From: Bactrocera neohumeralis
Lineage: Eukaryota > Arthropoda > Insecta > Diptera > Tephritidae
Length of the DNA: 64,000 bases
NCBI RefSeq assembly: GCF_024586455.1
Contig: NC_065920.1
Span: 17,012,144-17,076,143 of the forward strand
Direction of reading: 5' to 3'
In this document: one piece after another, positions 23,576 through 36,239 of the stretch
How positions within the stretch are numbered: position 1 is the first letter of the stretch
Layout of the letters: each line of letters opens with the position of its first letter
Translations under genes and position numbers: made by a program
The notes under the pieces: model-generated
What the model was told of the DNA's origin: nothing
The model's database searches: none
What the model saw: only the letters and a program-made list of their open reading frames with translations

Positions 23576-25740
23576 TATATATTATGCATACTATTTCACA
23601 TTCTTATATTATTGCGATATTAAAAAATGTATGTTAAGGAGGGCATTGCTTGCTTCATTAAATTCCTGCTTAGAAAGCGCTTAGTCTGAATTTGTTACCA
23701 TATAGCGGATTGGCAACTCGAAGCTTTGTATTTTGAAATGATTTATATTAAATTTTTAATGAATATTTAAAAACAGATTTAAAATTTCAAGGAAAAACTT
23801 ATTATAAATATTTAAAAAATGCAAATATTGTCTTAAACGCTCTTAACTGCCTTCTATGAGAAGAAATTAAAAAAGAAAAAATATTACATAATTCAACTTT
23901 TAAGTTGAAATTAAGTTTAAATGCGTGTATATTATATATGTATGTATATACAATATTGTATATATTATGTGAATTTATTTAAAAATAATATCGACTAAAT
24001 GAACTGGCAGTTCATTCACCCTTCTAGAATACCTGTTACAATTGCCACGTTTTTAAAGTTTTCCATATGCTTTGCGGCTCAACAAATTCTATGCTAATAT
24101 ACAATACATATACAAGCAGTTACATACACACAACGACAATTAGTTCTCCCTCAATATTTCTAAGCAAATTTCGCAAGCGAAACTTTAAATAGTTTAACAG
24201 GCGAAACAGAGGAAACTCAGTCAAGCGATATTGGCGAAAAAGCGCACAAGTGTTTACCATATATACATATATAGTATATATGTATGTACATTTATATGTC
24301 TATATTTGATGAAGTGTACACATGTGAAGTATGTAAATATGTAGTTATATATAGTTTGGTATGTAGTTATTGCCGTCAATTGGCGATCTGCCTTCTTGGC
24401 TTATATACTCTGTTTATACATATATGCACCTTTCTGTTCTTATATATATGTAAAAAAATACACACATACATATGTACCTAAAGCATTTTGAAGTGAAAAT
24501 TCGCCTCTGAAACCGGGACAATTCAACTTTGGCAACGATTGTTGCCACGTTCTTGCATGTGTATATGTAAATTTAGTTGCCTGGTGGCAGCCATTTGTAA
24601 CATATTCCCATGCACACACATACATACATATATGCACTTAGATGAAGTAAGTAAATAGTGCGCCAATTTAAGCAAATTTCGAATTCCGCCACAGACGAGG
24701 GCGTCAGCCCCAAAAATTGCTGCCTTTTTTCTCTTTCGCATGCCGAAATTCAAGTGTCTACATGGTGTTTTATGTAAAACTTGCTTACCATATACATACA
24801 TATATATATGTATAAAGGTATATACATATGTATGTAGTAGTACTTTATTCCGCCTGTACATTCTGGTCCTTTTCGTTAGTTCCGGCATGTCGTTGCTTTA
24901 GTTGCCGACGGCGAGACCAAAAAACCAAATACAAATCGAAAAAAAACGGTAAAACAAAAAGGACTTTTTCCAAGCGCGCAGCCATTGGCCTCACACACCG
25001 ACAGGCGGCTTGGCTGCTCGGCTTTGGTGCGTCTTCTTGTCAACTTCCTGGCCTAGACGGCAAACGGCAGTGTTTGTTGTCATTTCTATCGACATACAAA
25101 AACATATACAGGCTCATATATACATATGTACATATTTATATACATATATTTGTATGTATTGTCTTTCCCTGGTTTTTGCAGCACATATTAGTTGGTAGCA
25201 GCGGCAGCCGTAAATAAATGGGCTGTTGACATTGGTTTCGAGTTTGCAAAGAAATCGATTAAATTTAATCGAAACATTTGCCAGTGATACTCAGCACATA
25301 TACATACATACACTTACTTACATATATGTATATAAGTATATTTGTAGCATGTGCACATGCTCACTAGTTACTTACTTGCGCTGCTCTCAGCTGTGTTTAG
25401 CTGCCGGCTGCAGGGCAGCTCTTGTACATAGACGGCGAAATAGATTTAAATGGCAGGCTCGGTGCTCCATATATGTAAATACATTTGTGCGTGTGTGTAT
25501 GTGTAGTGGTAATTGTCCTTGTTGCAGACAAGGTCAGTTAAGACTAGGAATTTAAATCGCAGTCTAATTGTTGCCTTTAAAGCTCAACTGCTCGCTCGCT
25601 GGCTGGTTGTAGAGGAATTTATGTGTTCGAATTTCTTAAATAATTTAGTATTTTCGGATTAAGAAATGCTGGTGGTTATGATGAAAATAAAAATCTTTTT
25701 GTTTATACTAAAGATCTGCTCGCGTTTGTTTGATTTTGAT
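23576..25740. other. Non-coding DNA with scattered microsatellites
   Basis: CATA/TATG clusters at 23930-23965, 24255-24300, 24440-24480, 24780-24835, 25110-25160 and 25295-25345. A GC-richer unique stretch at 24860-25080 keeps a plus-strand frame open but has no domain. No gene called. Confidence 0.5.
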
Positions 25741-25749
25741 ATTTTTTTA

Positions 25750-27180
25750 AATTTAAAAAAAAGTTATAAAACATTTTCCTTATTTTTCTTTAATTAAAAC
25801 TTTTTTCAATATTTTTTACTTATATTTTAATTACTTATTTTTGGAAAAAATAGTCATAATTATAATTGTTATTTTTGTAATATTTCATTTTAATTTTTTT
25901 TCAATTATACAATTATTTTTATTTTAACAAAATTAAACCTTAATCATTAATTTTTAATAAAAATATTTTTGTTTGCATTATTTATCATACTTTAATTAAT
26001 TATTGACTGCATGAGAGAAGAATTTTAAGTATTAATTAATTATTAAATTTTAATTTAGTATTATTTTATTTAAATTTTTTTTTATTAATTTTATATCAAA
26101 ATTAAAGCTATATCTGTTGGGGTTTTTTTAGATAAATATTTTTACTTTATTTTGCAAAATATAATTTAAATTAAAAAATTTTTTAAAATTTTCCTTAATT
26201 TTTTTTATTTTAATTTTTCAAGTTTTTTAATTGAACGTTTTTACATTGTTTACAATTTTATTTATTTATATTTTAATTAATTATTTTCTGAAAAAAAATT
26301 TTATTATACTAAACTTTATTTTTTATCTTAATTTAATTTAAGTTTTTGTTTTCAATAGAAAAACATTTTTTATTTTATCAAAATTAAAACTAAATCATAA
26401 ATTTTTAATTAAAATATTTTTGTTTGCATTATTTTTTATATTTTAATTAATTATTAACTGCAACAAAATTATTATAAATTTTAATTACTTTCAATTATTT
26501 AATTTTTGTTTTAGTATTGTTTTATATTTATTTTTTTGGACAAATAAATAATAATAATATTTTTTTTAAATTAATTAAATTTCAAATTTAATATTTTTAC
26601 TTTGTTACTTTACTTTTAAATTTAATTAATTATTATCTGAAAGAAAATTAACTGTAATTAATTTTAATTTTAATAATTGTAAGTAATTTAAATGTTATTT
26701 AAACTATTTTTTTTTTAATTTTATTGTAAATTTTATATGAAAATTAAACCTTAGTTATTACCTTTTAATTAACATATTTTTTGCATTAATTATTACTTAT
26801 TTATGTTTAATTCATTATTAACTACAAAAAAACTTTTAATTGTAATGAACATTAACTATTTTTTAAACTTTAATTATTAACTTGTAATTAAAATATTTTT
26901 TTAATTTTTTCTTGAATATTTTAATTAACTAACTATTCACCGAAAAAATTAAGTATAATTAATTTTAATATTATTTAATTTTAATTTTTTTTTAAATTTT
27001 TGTAAGTTTTGAATAAAAATTAACATTTAATTATTATTCTTTAATTAACAAATTTTTTTGCATTAATATCCTTTTGCCTCATTTATTATTTATTTATATT
27101 ATTATTGTGTTTTTTTTTAATTAAGAAAAAAATATATATATAATTTAATTTTTTTAAATTAATTTGTTATGTTCTTATTT
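25750..27180. repeat. Decayed AT-rich tandem array, unit about 150 bp
   Basis: A compound word recurs: AAAATTAAACCTTAATTATTA, TTTTTAATTAAAATATTTTTG, GCATTATTTAT, then TTTTAATTAATTATTAACTG. Recognisable starts lie near 25792, 25929, 26093, 26230, 26377, 26575, 26741, 26866 and 27012, with spacings of 125-200 bp and a mean near 150. G and C are nearly absent outside the GCATTA and AACTG words, which are what make the periodicity visible. No coding content. Confidence 0.6.
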
Positions 27181-27924
27181 TTTATAATTTTTAATTTTAT
27201 ATTTTAATATTTTATTTTTTTTAACTCAAGACTACTTCAAATTATATTAATCATTAAAGTCTCTTTAAAAGCCCTGATTTGCTACACATTCATCTCCGTA
27301 ACATTTTTGTAGAGTACACGTGCGTATATATACATACATCTTTGCATCCATACATGCATCTATACACACATCCATCCATACCATACATATTAGCTTTCGA
27401 AAAAATGTGAAATAAAAAATTAAATTTCCAATGCACATAAATCAGCTGTTAAGTGTCAGTCTTTAAAGTGCCATAAAGTGAGTTTTTTGTTTCTTATGTT
27501 TTTTCTTACTCTTGGTTTTGTTGTTACCCACCGCGCACGCACGTGTTGCAGGCAACAAAGCGTTTCCAGTGCAGCGTGCCGCCGCCTTTTCGGTTCTGTG
27601 TCGCTTGAAGTGCTCTTTTTTGATTAATAACTATTCTCCACTCGTCACTTTGACGCAGTTAATTTTATTATACCACTCATTAATGAAATAAATAAATTTT
27701 CTAATTTCGAAAAAAAAAAACAAAAACAAAAAAATCAAAATAATAAAATAAGTAATATACTTACATATGTAGACATTGTTCTGGAATTTTATGTATTTAA
27801 ATTAAGTCGAATGCTCTGCAGAATGTGAGTAAGAGAGAGCCAGAGCGGGATCTTTGGTATGTAGGGTAGTGTCGCAAATACTGAAAGTACTCGAAATAAG
27901 TTTACAAATATTATTTAAAAAAAA
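27181..27924. other. Non-coding DNA
   Basis: AT-rich at the left, CATA/CATC microsatellite at 27335-27390, a GC-richer unique stretch at 27525-27620, and a poly-A tract near 27705-27745. No gene recognised. Confidence 0.5.
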
Positions 27925-28620
27925 GTGTCAATAACGGAAAAGAAGCTCAATGTGTGGGTACCACATGAATTGTCTGTGAAAAATTTATAGACCAAATTAC
28001 ATCTGCGATTCTTTGCTGAAACGAAATGAATTCGAACCATTTCTGAGGCGAATGGTAACAAGAGACGAAAAGTGGGTAAAATTCGACAATAATGTGCGAA
28101 AAAGATCAGGGTCCAAGCGTGATGAAGCTCCAAAGATGGGCGCAAAGCCAGAATTGACGCCTCGAAAGGTTACGCTGAGTGTTTGGTGGGATTAGAAAGG
28201 AATAATCCACTATGTTAAATAGTCGAACGATTGATTTTACATTTTACTGTCAACAACTGATGAGATTGAATCAAGCAATCGAAAAAAACGACCACAACTG
28301 TTCAACAGAAAGGGCTTCGTCTTTCATCAGCACAACGGTAGACCACACACATTTTTGATGACTCGGCAAAAACTGGAACAGCTTGGCTGGGAAGTTTTGA
28401 TGTATCCAGGATATAGCCCTGACCTTGCACCATCAGACTACCATTTGTTTCGGCCAATGCAGAACTCACTTAATGGAGTAAAGTTGGCTTCAAGGGAAGC
28501 CTGTGAAAGTTACTTATCGCAGTTTTTCGCCGAGAAACCAGAAAAATTTTACACTGATGGAATAATGTCCCCCAACAACAATTTCAATTCCTCCCAGGTC
28601 TAAAATTATCGAGGCCTGGT
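27925..28620 (+). mobile_element. Mariner relic, family MarC-like copy 2
   Basis: Plus strand. The transposase remnant starts KKLNVWVPHELSVKNL and continues with LLKRNEFEPFLRRMVTRDEK (first Asp kept), LTPRKVTLSVWWD and RPQLFNRKGFVFHQHNGRPH. In the last motif the expected HQDN has become HQHN, so the second catalytic Asp is lost. It ends with LGWEVLMYPGYSPDLAPSDY (third Asp kept), EACESYLSQFFAEKPEKFYT and DGIM. Stops fall at about 27989 and 28193. The N-terminal HTH part is missing. Confidence 0.88.
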
Positions 28621-30927
28621 ACTCTGCAACAAGTTTTTGCAGACTTTTTTCTCTAAAAGTTGTTGGATCAGGGGTTTCGTATGCAATATCTTCTCAGGGT
28701 CCCGATTTTCTCTCCATAGGTCTACTCTTACGTGTTCATAAAAATGTACAAATACATATCTCTGCCGTTAAGTAGTCATACAAATGTATGTAAAGTCAAG
28801 ACCAAGGTCCCGAAAAATTAGTAAGAAAGGTCGCTAGCACAAGGAAATTTTATTTGAACGTGTTCCAAGAGCTCTGAAATTAAATATATCGGAAGCTTAG
28901 AGCTTGTCTGCTTGAGATAAAGTTGTCTTCATGAAATTGTGCCATTTTTCTTTAAATACTGAAACTAAAATTTGAAAATTTCTTCGTAAAATATATGGCT
29001 CACTTTATTCTTTAGACGCATAACTCCTTAAAAATCTGCACTTAAACCTAGAAAACGTTTTTTTACGAGGTTCTACTAACACAATACTGTTAGCTATCGA
29101 AATTTAACAAAAATATAAATCTAGCGCATCACCCTAACCTCAAACATTCAAAATTTTATAAAAGTTGTCTAACCAAGCTGCTCGTAAATCTCCGCTCTAT
29201 ATCACGAAAATCTACTTAATTTTATTCCTCGCGCAACTCTTCAATTTTTGAACGTGCATTTGCTATTTTACGACTGCACTCGATGAAATTAAAGAAATAA
29301 TGAAGAAGAAGCGCTTTTTAATTTACATGAATACCCATTTTCCAACACTATTTCATTACGATTTTCCTTTTTTTTCAAATTTAATTCATTTTATTATATT
29401 ACAACAACATACACATGCACGCAAAGTGGAGAACATGAAAGCGATGTGTGAGTAGAGAATAAAAAACGAAGTAAAGAAAAGGCAAAGAAAATTTTCAAAA
29501 AAAAATCAGGCGCAGAGCTCGTAATGAGGCTCAAATCGCCATATGACTGACCTTTCCAATATAAAATGTTAATGTTAAATAGTTTAGATGACATATGAAA
29601 TTTGTTTCCTCAGTTACTGTTGGTGTTGCTGTTGTTGTAGCTTGCTGCCTTTGTAACGAATCACGTTTGTTATCTGATATTAAAGAGTACGTACATACAT
29701 ACGAACACACATGGAACTGGTGGCCACAACGGCTGGCACGACCACGACAACGACATTGACACTGACACCGGCAATCACAACCGAAGCAACAGCAACAACA
29801 ACAACTACATGTCACCATTTGCCACTCCATAAAAAGGCCCATTCAAGTTCACTCGCACATTTTGCTTGACTGCAGGAAAATCAATTTCGTTACAAAACAC
29901 TTTGAATATCTTGAAGTATGTGTATTTGTGTGTTGGTGTGTGTGGCACATAAATATTGTATGCATTTGTAATTATTTATTCCAAAAACTTTTAATGATGT
30001 CCGTAATAAAAAATGAAGTACCATTTTGGTTGGCGGCAGAAAAGAGGACAGGAAGAGGATTTCAAAAAATTGTGCGGCAAGAAAAAAAAGTGTAGAAAAA
30101 TTTTCTAAACTCAAGAATATCGTTCTATGCGATCACGTGTAAATGTATTACATAATGATAAGTATATGGTATATATGTATGTATATGTGAAAATTTGTTT
30201 GTGACCACTTCCCCAATATTTCACTCTCTGGCCCTAGGCACATGATTTGTGCTGCCTCTGTATGGCATGTGAATAAATTATAAAAAAAAAGAAATTGAAA
30301 AAAGGAAAAAATTGAAATAAAAATGAAAAAATAAATAAAAAAAATTTAAAATAAAAAAAACTAAAAACGAAAAAAAATTGAAAAAAATGTGAAGTTATAA
30401 ACCAAAATGAAACTTCATTTGTAGGCCAGTTCAGATTTACTAATGATCACCAACAACAAAGTGCTTTCGTTGGCGGTAGAACGAAGGTGCGGTAATATGC
30501 TGTTGGAGACATATCGGCGTCTTCAAATGAAAACGAGTTTTCCATAATTTTTTTTTGGCCTACCAAATTTATGAGCCTGTGGAAAATGGTGGCTTGAGAA
30601 ATCGTTAAGAAAAAAAAAAATAAAAGAGAAATGTAAAAAATTAAATAATAATAAAAATGGTTGAAAATTGAAAGACATATTTTGAATCCTTATCAGGGTA
30701 TAAAAATATTTTGGCGTTCATTAACAAAAATTGATTACTGATAATAAATATATAATAATATTATATCACAGGTGTTAGGACGTCCTTTGGCACATATTTT
30801 GTTGGCCACATTCTCAGTTGTTTTTGTGTTATGTATTTTAAGGATATTCCTGAAATAGAGAACAGTAAAGGCTTTGATATGCTTAACTTAAAACTGAACA
30901 TGAGAGGTATTATCATCTAAGGTGTAA
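28621..30927. other. Non-coding DNA
   Basis: No known element recognised. An ACA/ACG-rich stretch at 29705-29810 encodes a 52-codon Thr-rich frame (29711-29869, plus strand) that is most likely an imperfect trinucleotide repeat. Poly-A-rich words lie at 30280-30380. An inverted pair CTTTCGTT/AACGAAGG sits at about 30462-30486. Confidence 0.5.
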
Positions 30928-31690
30928 AGGGTGATTCATTTCCAGGTTCCTCACTTTTTTTTATAGAGAAAACAAAGAAACTTCAAATTTAATTGAAAAT
31001 GTTTATTATAATTCTATGGCCTTTATTTTTTGAAGATTATCTCTTTCAAATGTTGGTCGCGGCTTGTTCTCAGATGGTCCATCCGTTGAGTCTAATTTTC
31101 GATGACTCGTTCGAGCATTACGACCAATAACTGGCGAATGACCCGCGTGGTGTTTTGCTTCAAGACCTGAATCGAAGCGGTATTGTCCGTATAGACTTTA
31201 GACTTTACATATCTTCACATTGGTGTCCAAACGATCGGCTCAAAAAGTGAAATTATCTGCTCGTGTTCTCTCATTAAATCGATTGAAACCAAACCAAATG
31301 TCGCCGAGATCACGAGGTTCAATTTTAGGCATCAAATAGTCGGTTATCAAGTCCCAAAAATGGTCGCCATTGACGGTTACGTTCTTCTTTTTTTGAAGAA
31401 ATATGGACCGTTGATTCCACCGACCCACAAATCACACCAAACCGTTGTTTTTTCTGGATGACATGACAGCTCTTGAATCTCTTCAGGTTGTTCTCCTTCC
31501 TAAATACGGCATTATCTTGGGTAAGTAACCATTTAGCCAGATATAGGCCTCATCGCTGAACAAAATTTGGCTCCAAACTTCGGATCTTTTTGTAACTTTT
31601 TTTATTTTGTACGCTTTCAATTTAAGACTCCCGCGTGATCTGTCAAAAAAGGCTATTGAATAAAGTACCTCTACTTGGACCAACCGTTAC
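30928..31690 (-). mobile_element. DDE_3-type (Tc1/mariner-superfamily) transposon relic, copy 1
   Basis: Minus strand. Its 3' terminus near 30938 (GGGTGATTCATTTCCAGGTTCC) resembles the terminus at 58893. The coding remnant includes LKAYKIKKVTKR, WSQILFSDEAYIWLNGYLPK, WCDLWVGGINGPYFF and YLMPKIEPRDLGDIWFGFNR, then LERVIEN, RRMDHLRTSRDQHLKEIIF near the C-terminus. The expected catalytic stretch after DIWFQ (QDGA-like) is deleted. Shifts are present around WLNGY..CRI. The whole N-terminus is missing. Confidence 0.8.
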
Positions 31691-31769
31691 ATATTAGTAC
31701 TTTTAGAACTATTTTTTTTAACCGAAATTCGATTACAATCGGCTATCGTAAAATACTGGTCGTGCTCCA

Positions 31770-32275
31770 AATCTTCTACTACTTCTTCTTTTTCTTATTT
31801 GACAATTCAACCATGTGTCGGTTTAAGTTCGCAACACAAATTTTTGCCACTTGTCTCTATCCTTTGCGAGGTCACGCTAATTGAACATCCCAAGTACAGA
31901 CAGGTCACTAAACACTTGGTCTTTTCTATTGGCTTGCTTGCTTTTCTAGCGCCTTTGCTGGATTTTCATGCACTTAACTATATCCATGTCGCAGTAGAAT
32001 TTATAAAGTTCGTGGTTTCATCTTTTTTGATATTCATCGCTCACCTGAACGGTTCCAAAGATCTTATGGTGAACAGTTCTCTCAAATGCTGCAAGTTCTT
32101 TCTTAACTCTGCTATTCCTTCTCCATATTTTTGCGCTTTATAATAAGACGGGAATGAAAAGGGACATATCCGTATCAATTGCTTACCGGTTCCAAAGTAG
32201 CGGCTGTTGGCAACTATTATTCTGTGCTTGTTAACCATCGTTACTTGGTTCACATTATTTTGAATATCAGCAGGG
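31770..32275 (-). mobile_element. RTE-like LINE relic, 3' end, copy 1
   Basis: Minus strand. Remnant of the C-terminal part of a non-LTR reverse transcriptase: NKHRIIVANSRYFGTGKQL, LAAFERTVHHKIFGTVQVSD, NHELYKFYCDMDIVKCMKI, then RKDQVFSDLSVLG. Several stops and frameshifts. The 3' end carries a GAA-rich tail (AAGAAAAAGAAGAAG, minus strand, near 31780-31795), as seen at 54650 and 61838. The catalytic palm domain is not present. Calling it RTE-like rests on recalled similarity to fly elements of that kind. Confidence 0.75.
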
Positions 32276-32505
32276 ATATGAGGTTACCTTGTTGAGAAAT
32301 AGTTTTTTGATTAATCAAAAATTTTATCTCCCTTGCTGAACGACTTGAGCTAGTGAGACTAATACGAGGTATGTGCGAAGAAATTCGGAATATTCCTGGA
32401 AACACTTTTCAAGCTGTTCACAATTTTTTTGCTGTCAAGTTATCTAAATGTCAAGGCAATTGGGGAAGAAAAGACTATGCACTACACGCCACATTATCAG
32501 TTCTA
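32276..32505. other. Unique non-coding DNA
   Basis: No recognised family. Adjacent to the hairpin-bearing tandem repeat that follows. Confidence 0.4.
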
Positions 32506-32790
32506 TGCCAATTCTTTGTTCGATTCGCTATTCTTCAAGGTTTTATGAATCGAACAGAACTACTAAATGGTATAAGAATTTTCTATACAATTATGCTAGT
32601 TTATAAGGTTTAGGTCAGTTGTTTGTGCGATTCATTATTCTTAAAGATCTTGTGAGTTAAACAGAACTACCAAGTGGTATAACCTTTATCGGTATATGAT
32701 TATACCAGCTTATCAGGCTTATACCAGTTGCTTGTTCGATTCATTGTTCTTTGAGATTTGATTAATCGAACAGAGCCACTATTAGCCTTA
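32506..32790. repeat. Tandem repeat, unit about 108 bp, each unit with an inverted pair
   Basis: CGATTC landmarks lie at 32521, 32628 and 32737 (offsets 107 and 109). Each unit reads CCARTT.TTTGTTCGATTC, then TTCTT.AGAT, then a word like GAATCGAACAGAACTAC, then TGGTATAA and CAGCTTATAAGG. GTTCGATTC and GAATCGAAC form inverted arms in the first unit, similar but changed arms are in the third, and the second unit is degraded. There are about two and a half copies. Confidence 0.75.
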
Positions 32791-33600
32791 CATATAAATT
32801 TTTCTCAAGCTTCTTCTAAACGAAAAACTTAACTCTCATTAAATTGTTGCAAGTAACAATAGAAAAGTGGCTTAGAATACTTTTCGAAATGAAAGAATAT
32901 ATGAATGAGTATGCTTGGCCGTTTTCAAATACATATATTACATATATAACGGTACATTTACATACCAATATACATTTCTGTTTAAATTTTTTTGATTATA
33001 TATGGTAACATATAAAAAAATGCATGCAACTCATTTGAATAATCATATTTACCAGAAATCAGACTAAAACACAAACACACACCTATAATTCCTTCGCGTT
33101 GCATGTTTAATCGCATACGCTTGAGTGCACTTCAAATCAGAGAATCGTAATGCGAATGCGAGACAAATAACACAAATACAACAATAACAACAAAATTAAT
33201 AATACCAAAGGTAGGCGCATCCGTTGCAAGGTCGCACCCATAATTTTTTGTAGCATGTACAACATGCAACAACAAAATCAGAAACAACAATAAAAACAAC
33301 GACAGCCGCAAGCGCATACAATATTTATATTTTGAATTTTCTGTTTGTCATCTAAAGTGGTTGGTGGCTTCATAAATGATTGCAGATGTCAGCGCGAAAC
33401 AAGTTTGCAGCCATCTTTGCGGACTAACAACAAACAACAACAAACCAACACATACATACACACTCACATATGTGCAGATATATGTATGTATTTCAAAAAG
33501 GCAATGATCATTGTAGGGAAAAAAGCCATATCGCTACGTGCAACATGCCACAGATTTACAAATATACATTAAGTACATGTTGTGGACAACTGAATTAAAA
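32791..33600. other. Non-coding DNA with CAA and CATA words
   Basis: AT-rich. CAA-rich stretches at 33170-33210 and 33255-33305, and CATA near 33450-33490. No gene recognised. Confidence 0.5.
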
Positions 33601-34230
33601 GCGAATTGCGCAAAGGTAAAGTTGACAATGAAAACAGACAAAAAAACAACAACAACAAACGCACGTTGTAAAGGAAGCAAGGCAGTAGGGAGTGACTGAG
33701 GTTTAGTTGCAACAAAATTGTCAACACACAAATGAAAATAAATAATTCAAAAAACGCTTGACAACAAAAACAAATAGCAACAACAAATTTCACTGAAATG
33801 GTATACCAACAACAACAACGACTGGTGTTGCAACAACAACAATTTGTGTTACAACAACAACACATTTTATATTAATAAAAATGTTTTATAACAACAACAA
33901 ATTGTATTACAGCGAATAAATTGAATTACAACAACAACAACAACAACAGAATTTATTTACAACAACAAAAGCAACTCAGTAGCCACAAGCCAGAGCAGTA
34001 AGTAAAATATAAAAAAGTTGTACAACAAAAACAACGCTATAGTCAAAGGTAGACAAGCGGCATGCAACTGCTGACAACTCAGCTATGCAACAACAATAGC
34101 AAAAACAGCAGCAATAACTGCGCAACAAGGACGATGCGATATGCCACATACATACGTACATATGTATTTATGTTTACTTAGGTGAGACAATGCAGCAGCC
34201 AATATAAAAAACAACAACAACACCAACAAT
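33600..34230 (-). repeat. CAA-rich region with an ACAACAACAAATTT minisatellite
   Basis: The densest part (33795-33975) alternates ACAACAACAAC blocks with A/T spacers such as ATTTGTGTTA, ACATTTTATA and AATTGTATTA, at spacings of roughly 20-40 bp. The reverse complement is very like the TTG minisatellite at 44196-44460. Confidence 0.8.
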
Positions 34231-34348
34231 GCATATGTGGCATGCAGCAAGCGCTGTGTTGACATATGCACAAACATTTATTCCCATATTACTGCGGTTG
34301 ATCCTGTTATGCTTTAATATTTCATATCCTGTGTCCTGCCCTAACCAA

Positions 34349-34370
34349 ACACACACACACACACACACAA
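34349..34370. repeat. (CA)n microsatellite
   Basis: Uninterrupted CA run of about ten units. Confidence 0.95.
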
Positions 34371-35129
34371 ACTTACATGCACATGCATTTATATATTTGA
34401 TATCTGTATCTGTGCGCCGGAGACGTCATTTGTTTTTAAATCCGTCGCATGTTGTCGCAATCGATGTTATTATATCCTTGCCTGTGCTTGTTGTTATTGT
34501 GCTTAGAATTATTGTTATTGTTATAGTTTTTTGCTTGTTTGCTTAGCAGCGGTGTGTGCGCATATTTGTTGTTTTTTCGGTTGGTTGCAAATATTTTTTC
34601 GCACAGCGATTTATTGCCAAGCAAGGATTTAATAGAAATATATTATTGTGTATATATATATACATACATATGTATATGTATGTGCATGTTATTATGTGTG
34701 TATATATGTATATGCATTCATGTAACTGTCGCCAGGATTATTAGGGATATTGCACGCTTGTTATCCTTATTGGTAACGCTTCTTAGGGGCAATGCTTACG
34801 GTAAACTAACCAATAACTTAATGCTCACACAATATATTATTAAATATTATATAAGAAAGCATAATATTTGCTTTATTAGGCATTATTGGCATTGTGGCTG
34901 TGTTGTTCAGGCATTATTTTTACAATGCAGTCCTCTCAGCTGCTCCTTATTGTCGTTTGTTTACTCAAGTGTCGCAGTATTATCCTGCTTCGTTTAGAAA
35001 TATCACAATTTTCAATTGAACGACATTTTGGTTTTGATATTGGGTCTTTAATTTCATTTTCGTGATTCTGTTTTTCTTCAAATTTGAACGTTTTGTTAAG
35101 AAAAGCATCTACATTATTAAAAATATTAT
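34371..35129. other. Non-coding DNA
   Basis: CATA/TATG cluster at 34650-34725. The rest shows no known repeat or domain. Confidence 0.45.
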
Positions 35130-35990
35130 TATTCAAGTTATTACCCATCTGAAGCTTTAAAATTTTGCGATCCTTCTGACAGTTTGTGGATTCCATACTG
35201 CATCGGCTTGGCGGTCAAGAACGAATTAAGCCAGTGTGAACCGTATTCCAGTGAGGGCCTTCTGCATCGACTGAAAGAAATGATAGTTAGACGGAGAAAG
35301 ACGGCTAATAAAAATTTTACCCGCCGCTGTTTTCATGATAGTTACTAACCCGTCTTGCAACATGAGGTCGAACGTTGTTATGATAGAAAACTCGTGTGTT
35401 GCCGCGAATTCCGGACGTTTTTTAGCAATCACCTGCTTCAGTTTGATGAGTTTTTGTCGGTAGCGTTCCCCATTAATGCTTTCACCTTGTTTTAGAAGCT
35501 CTTAATATAACACATCTTTCTGGACACAACAAATACAGATCATATCCTTTACGTTAGGGATATTCGGCTTGACCGCTGATTTGTTTGGTTAGCAAGGTTT
35601 CACATTTGATTTTTTTGCTTTTAAGGTTGGATCCTTTTTCATCACAAAACACAACACAACGCAAAGCCGACTTCCTTTTGTAGCCTTAAAGTAGCATTTC
35701 TGACATAAAAAACCGTCTTTTAAAGTCTCTTGATTGTAAAAAGCAAGCAATTTCCTTGCTTTTGAATGTACTTACCTTACTGCTTTTAAACGTTTTGGAT
35801 TGGCTGCTTGAGTGACTCCCAAAGATTCTGTGAGTTCGTCTTGTGTTTGACAACAATATTCATCGAGTAAAATTTCCAGTTTCTCATGCTCAAACTTGTT
35901 TGGCCGCCTAAGACGATCTACGTCTTCCAAGTCAAAATCCGTACTTTAAATAGTACGAACCACTTTTAGTACATTCGTTCAACTAGAGTA
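35130..35990 (-). mobile_element. Mariner relic, family MarD
   Basis: Minus strand, nearly full transposase span in broken frames. From the N-terminal side: FDLEDVDRLRRPNKFEHEK, LLDEYCCQTQDELTESLGVT, QAANPKRLKAVR (HTH region), then a CDEK word (first catalytic Asp region), AVKPNIPNVKDMICICC, ELLKQGESINGERYRQKLIK, KQVIAKKRPEFAATHE, then SPSNYHFFQSMQKALTGIRF, where the family expects SPDLAPSDYHLF. The third catalytic Asp is therefore Asn. Stops and shifts throughout. It looks closer to the mauritiana-type lineage than to the other copies here, from motif wording only. Confidence 0.82.
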
Positions 35991-35999
35991 TGTTTACCA

Positions 36000-36239
36000 T
36001 AAATTGACCCAGTAATATAGTAGATCCAATAATTTTATGGAATTAGTTGAGTAGAGCGAGGCTGATAACGTTTCAGCGAAAGTTTCCGTACTTGAGACAT
36101 CCCATATTTCGTAAAAATCGGTAGTTTATGCAAACAATCGGCGGAATTCAATAGATTCTAAGAAAATTGGAAAGATCTACTGGACTCAAAGAGCACTGTC
36201 TTATTCAAAGAACCTAATATCATTATAGCAAAGTTTTTC
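36000..36239. other. Unique non-coding DNA
   Basis: No recognised element. Confidence 0.4.

Noticed and set aside
29711..29869. 52-codon Thr-rich plus-strand frame
   Set aside because: An imperfect ACA/ACG trinucleotide repeat explains it. No signal peptide or motif.
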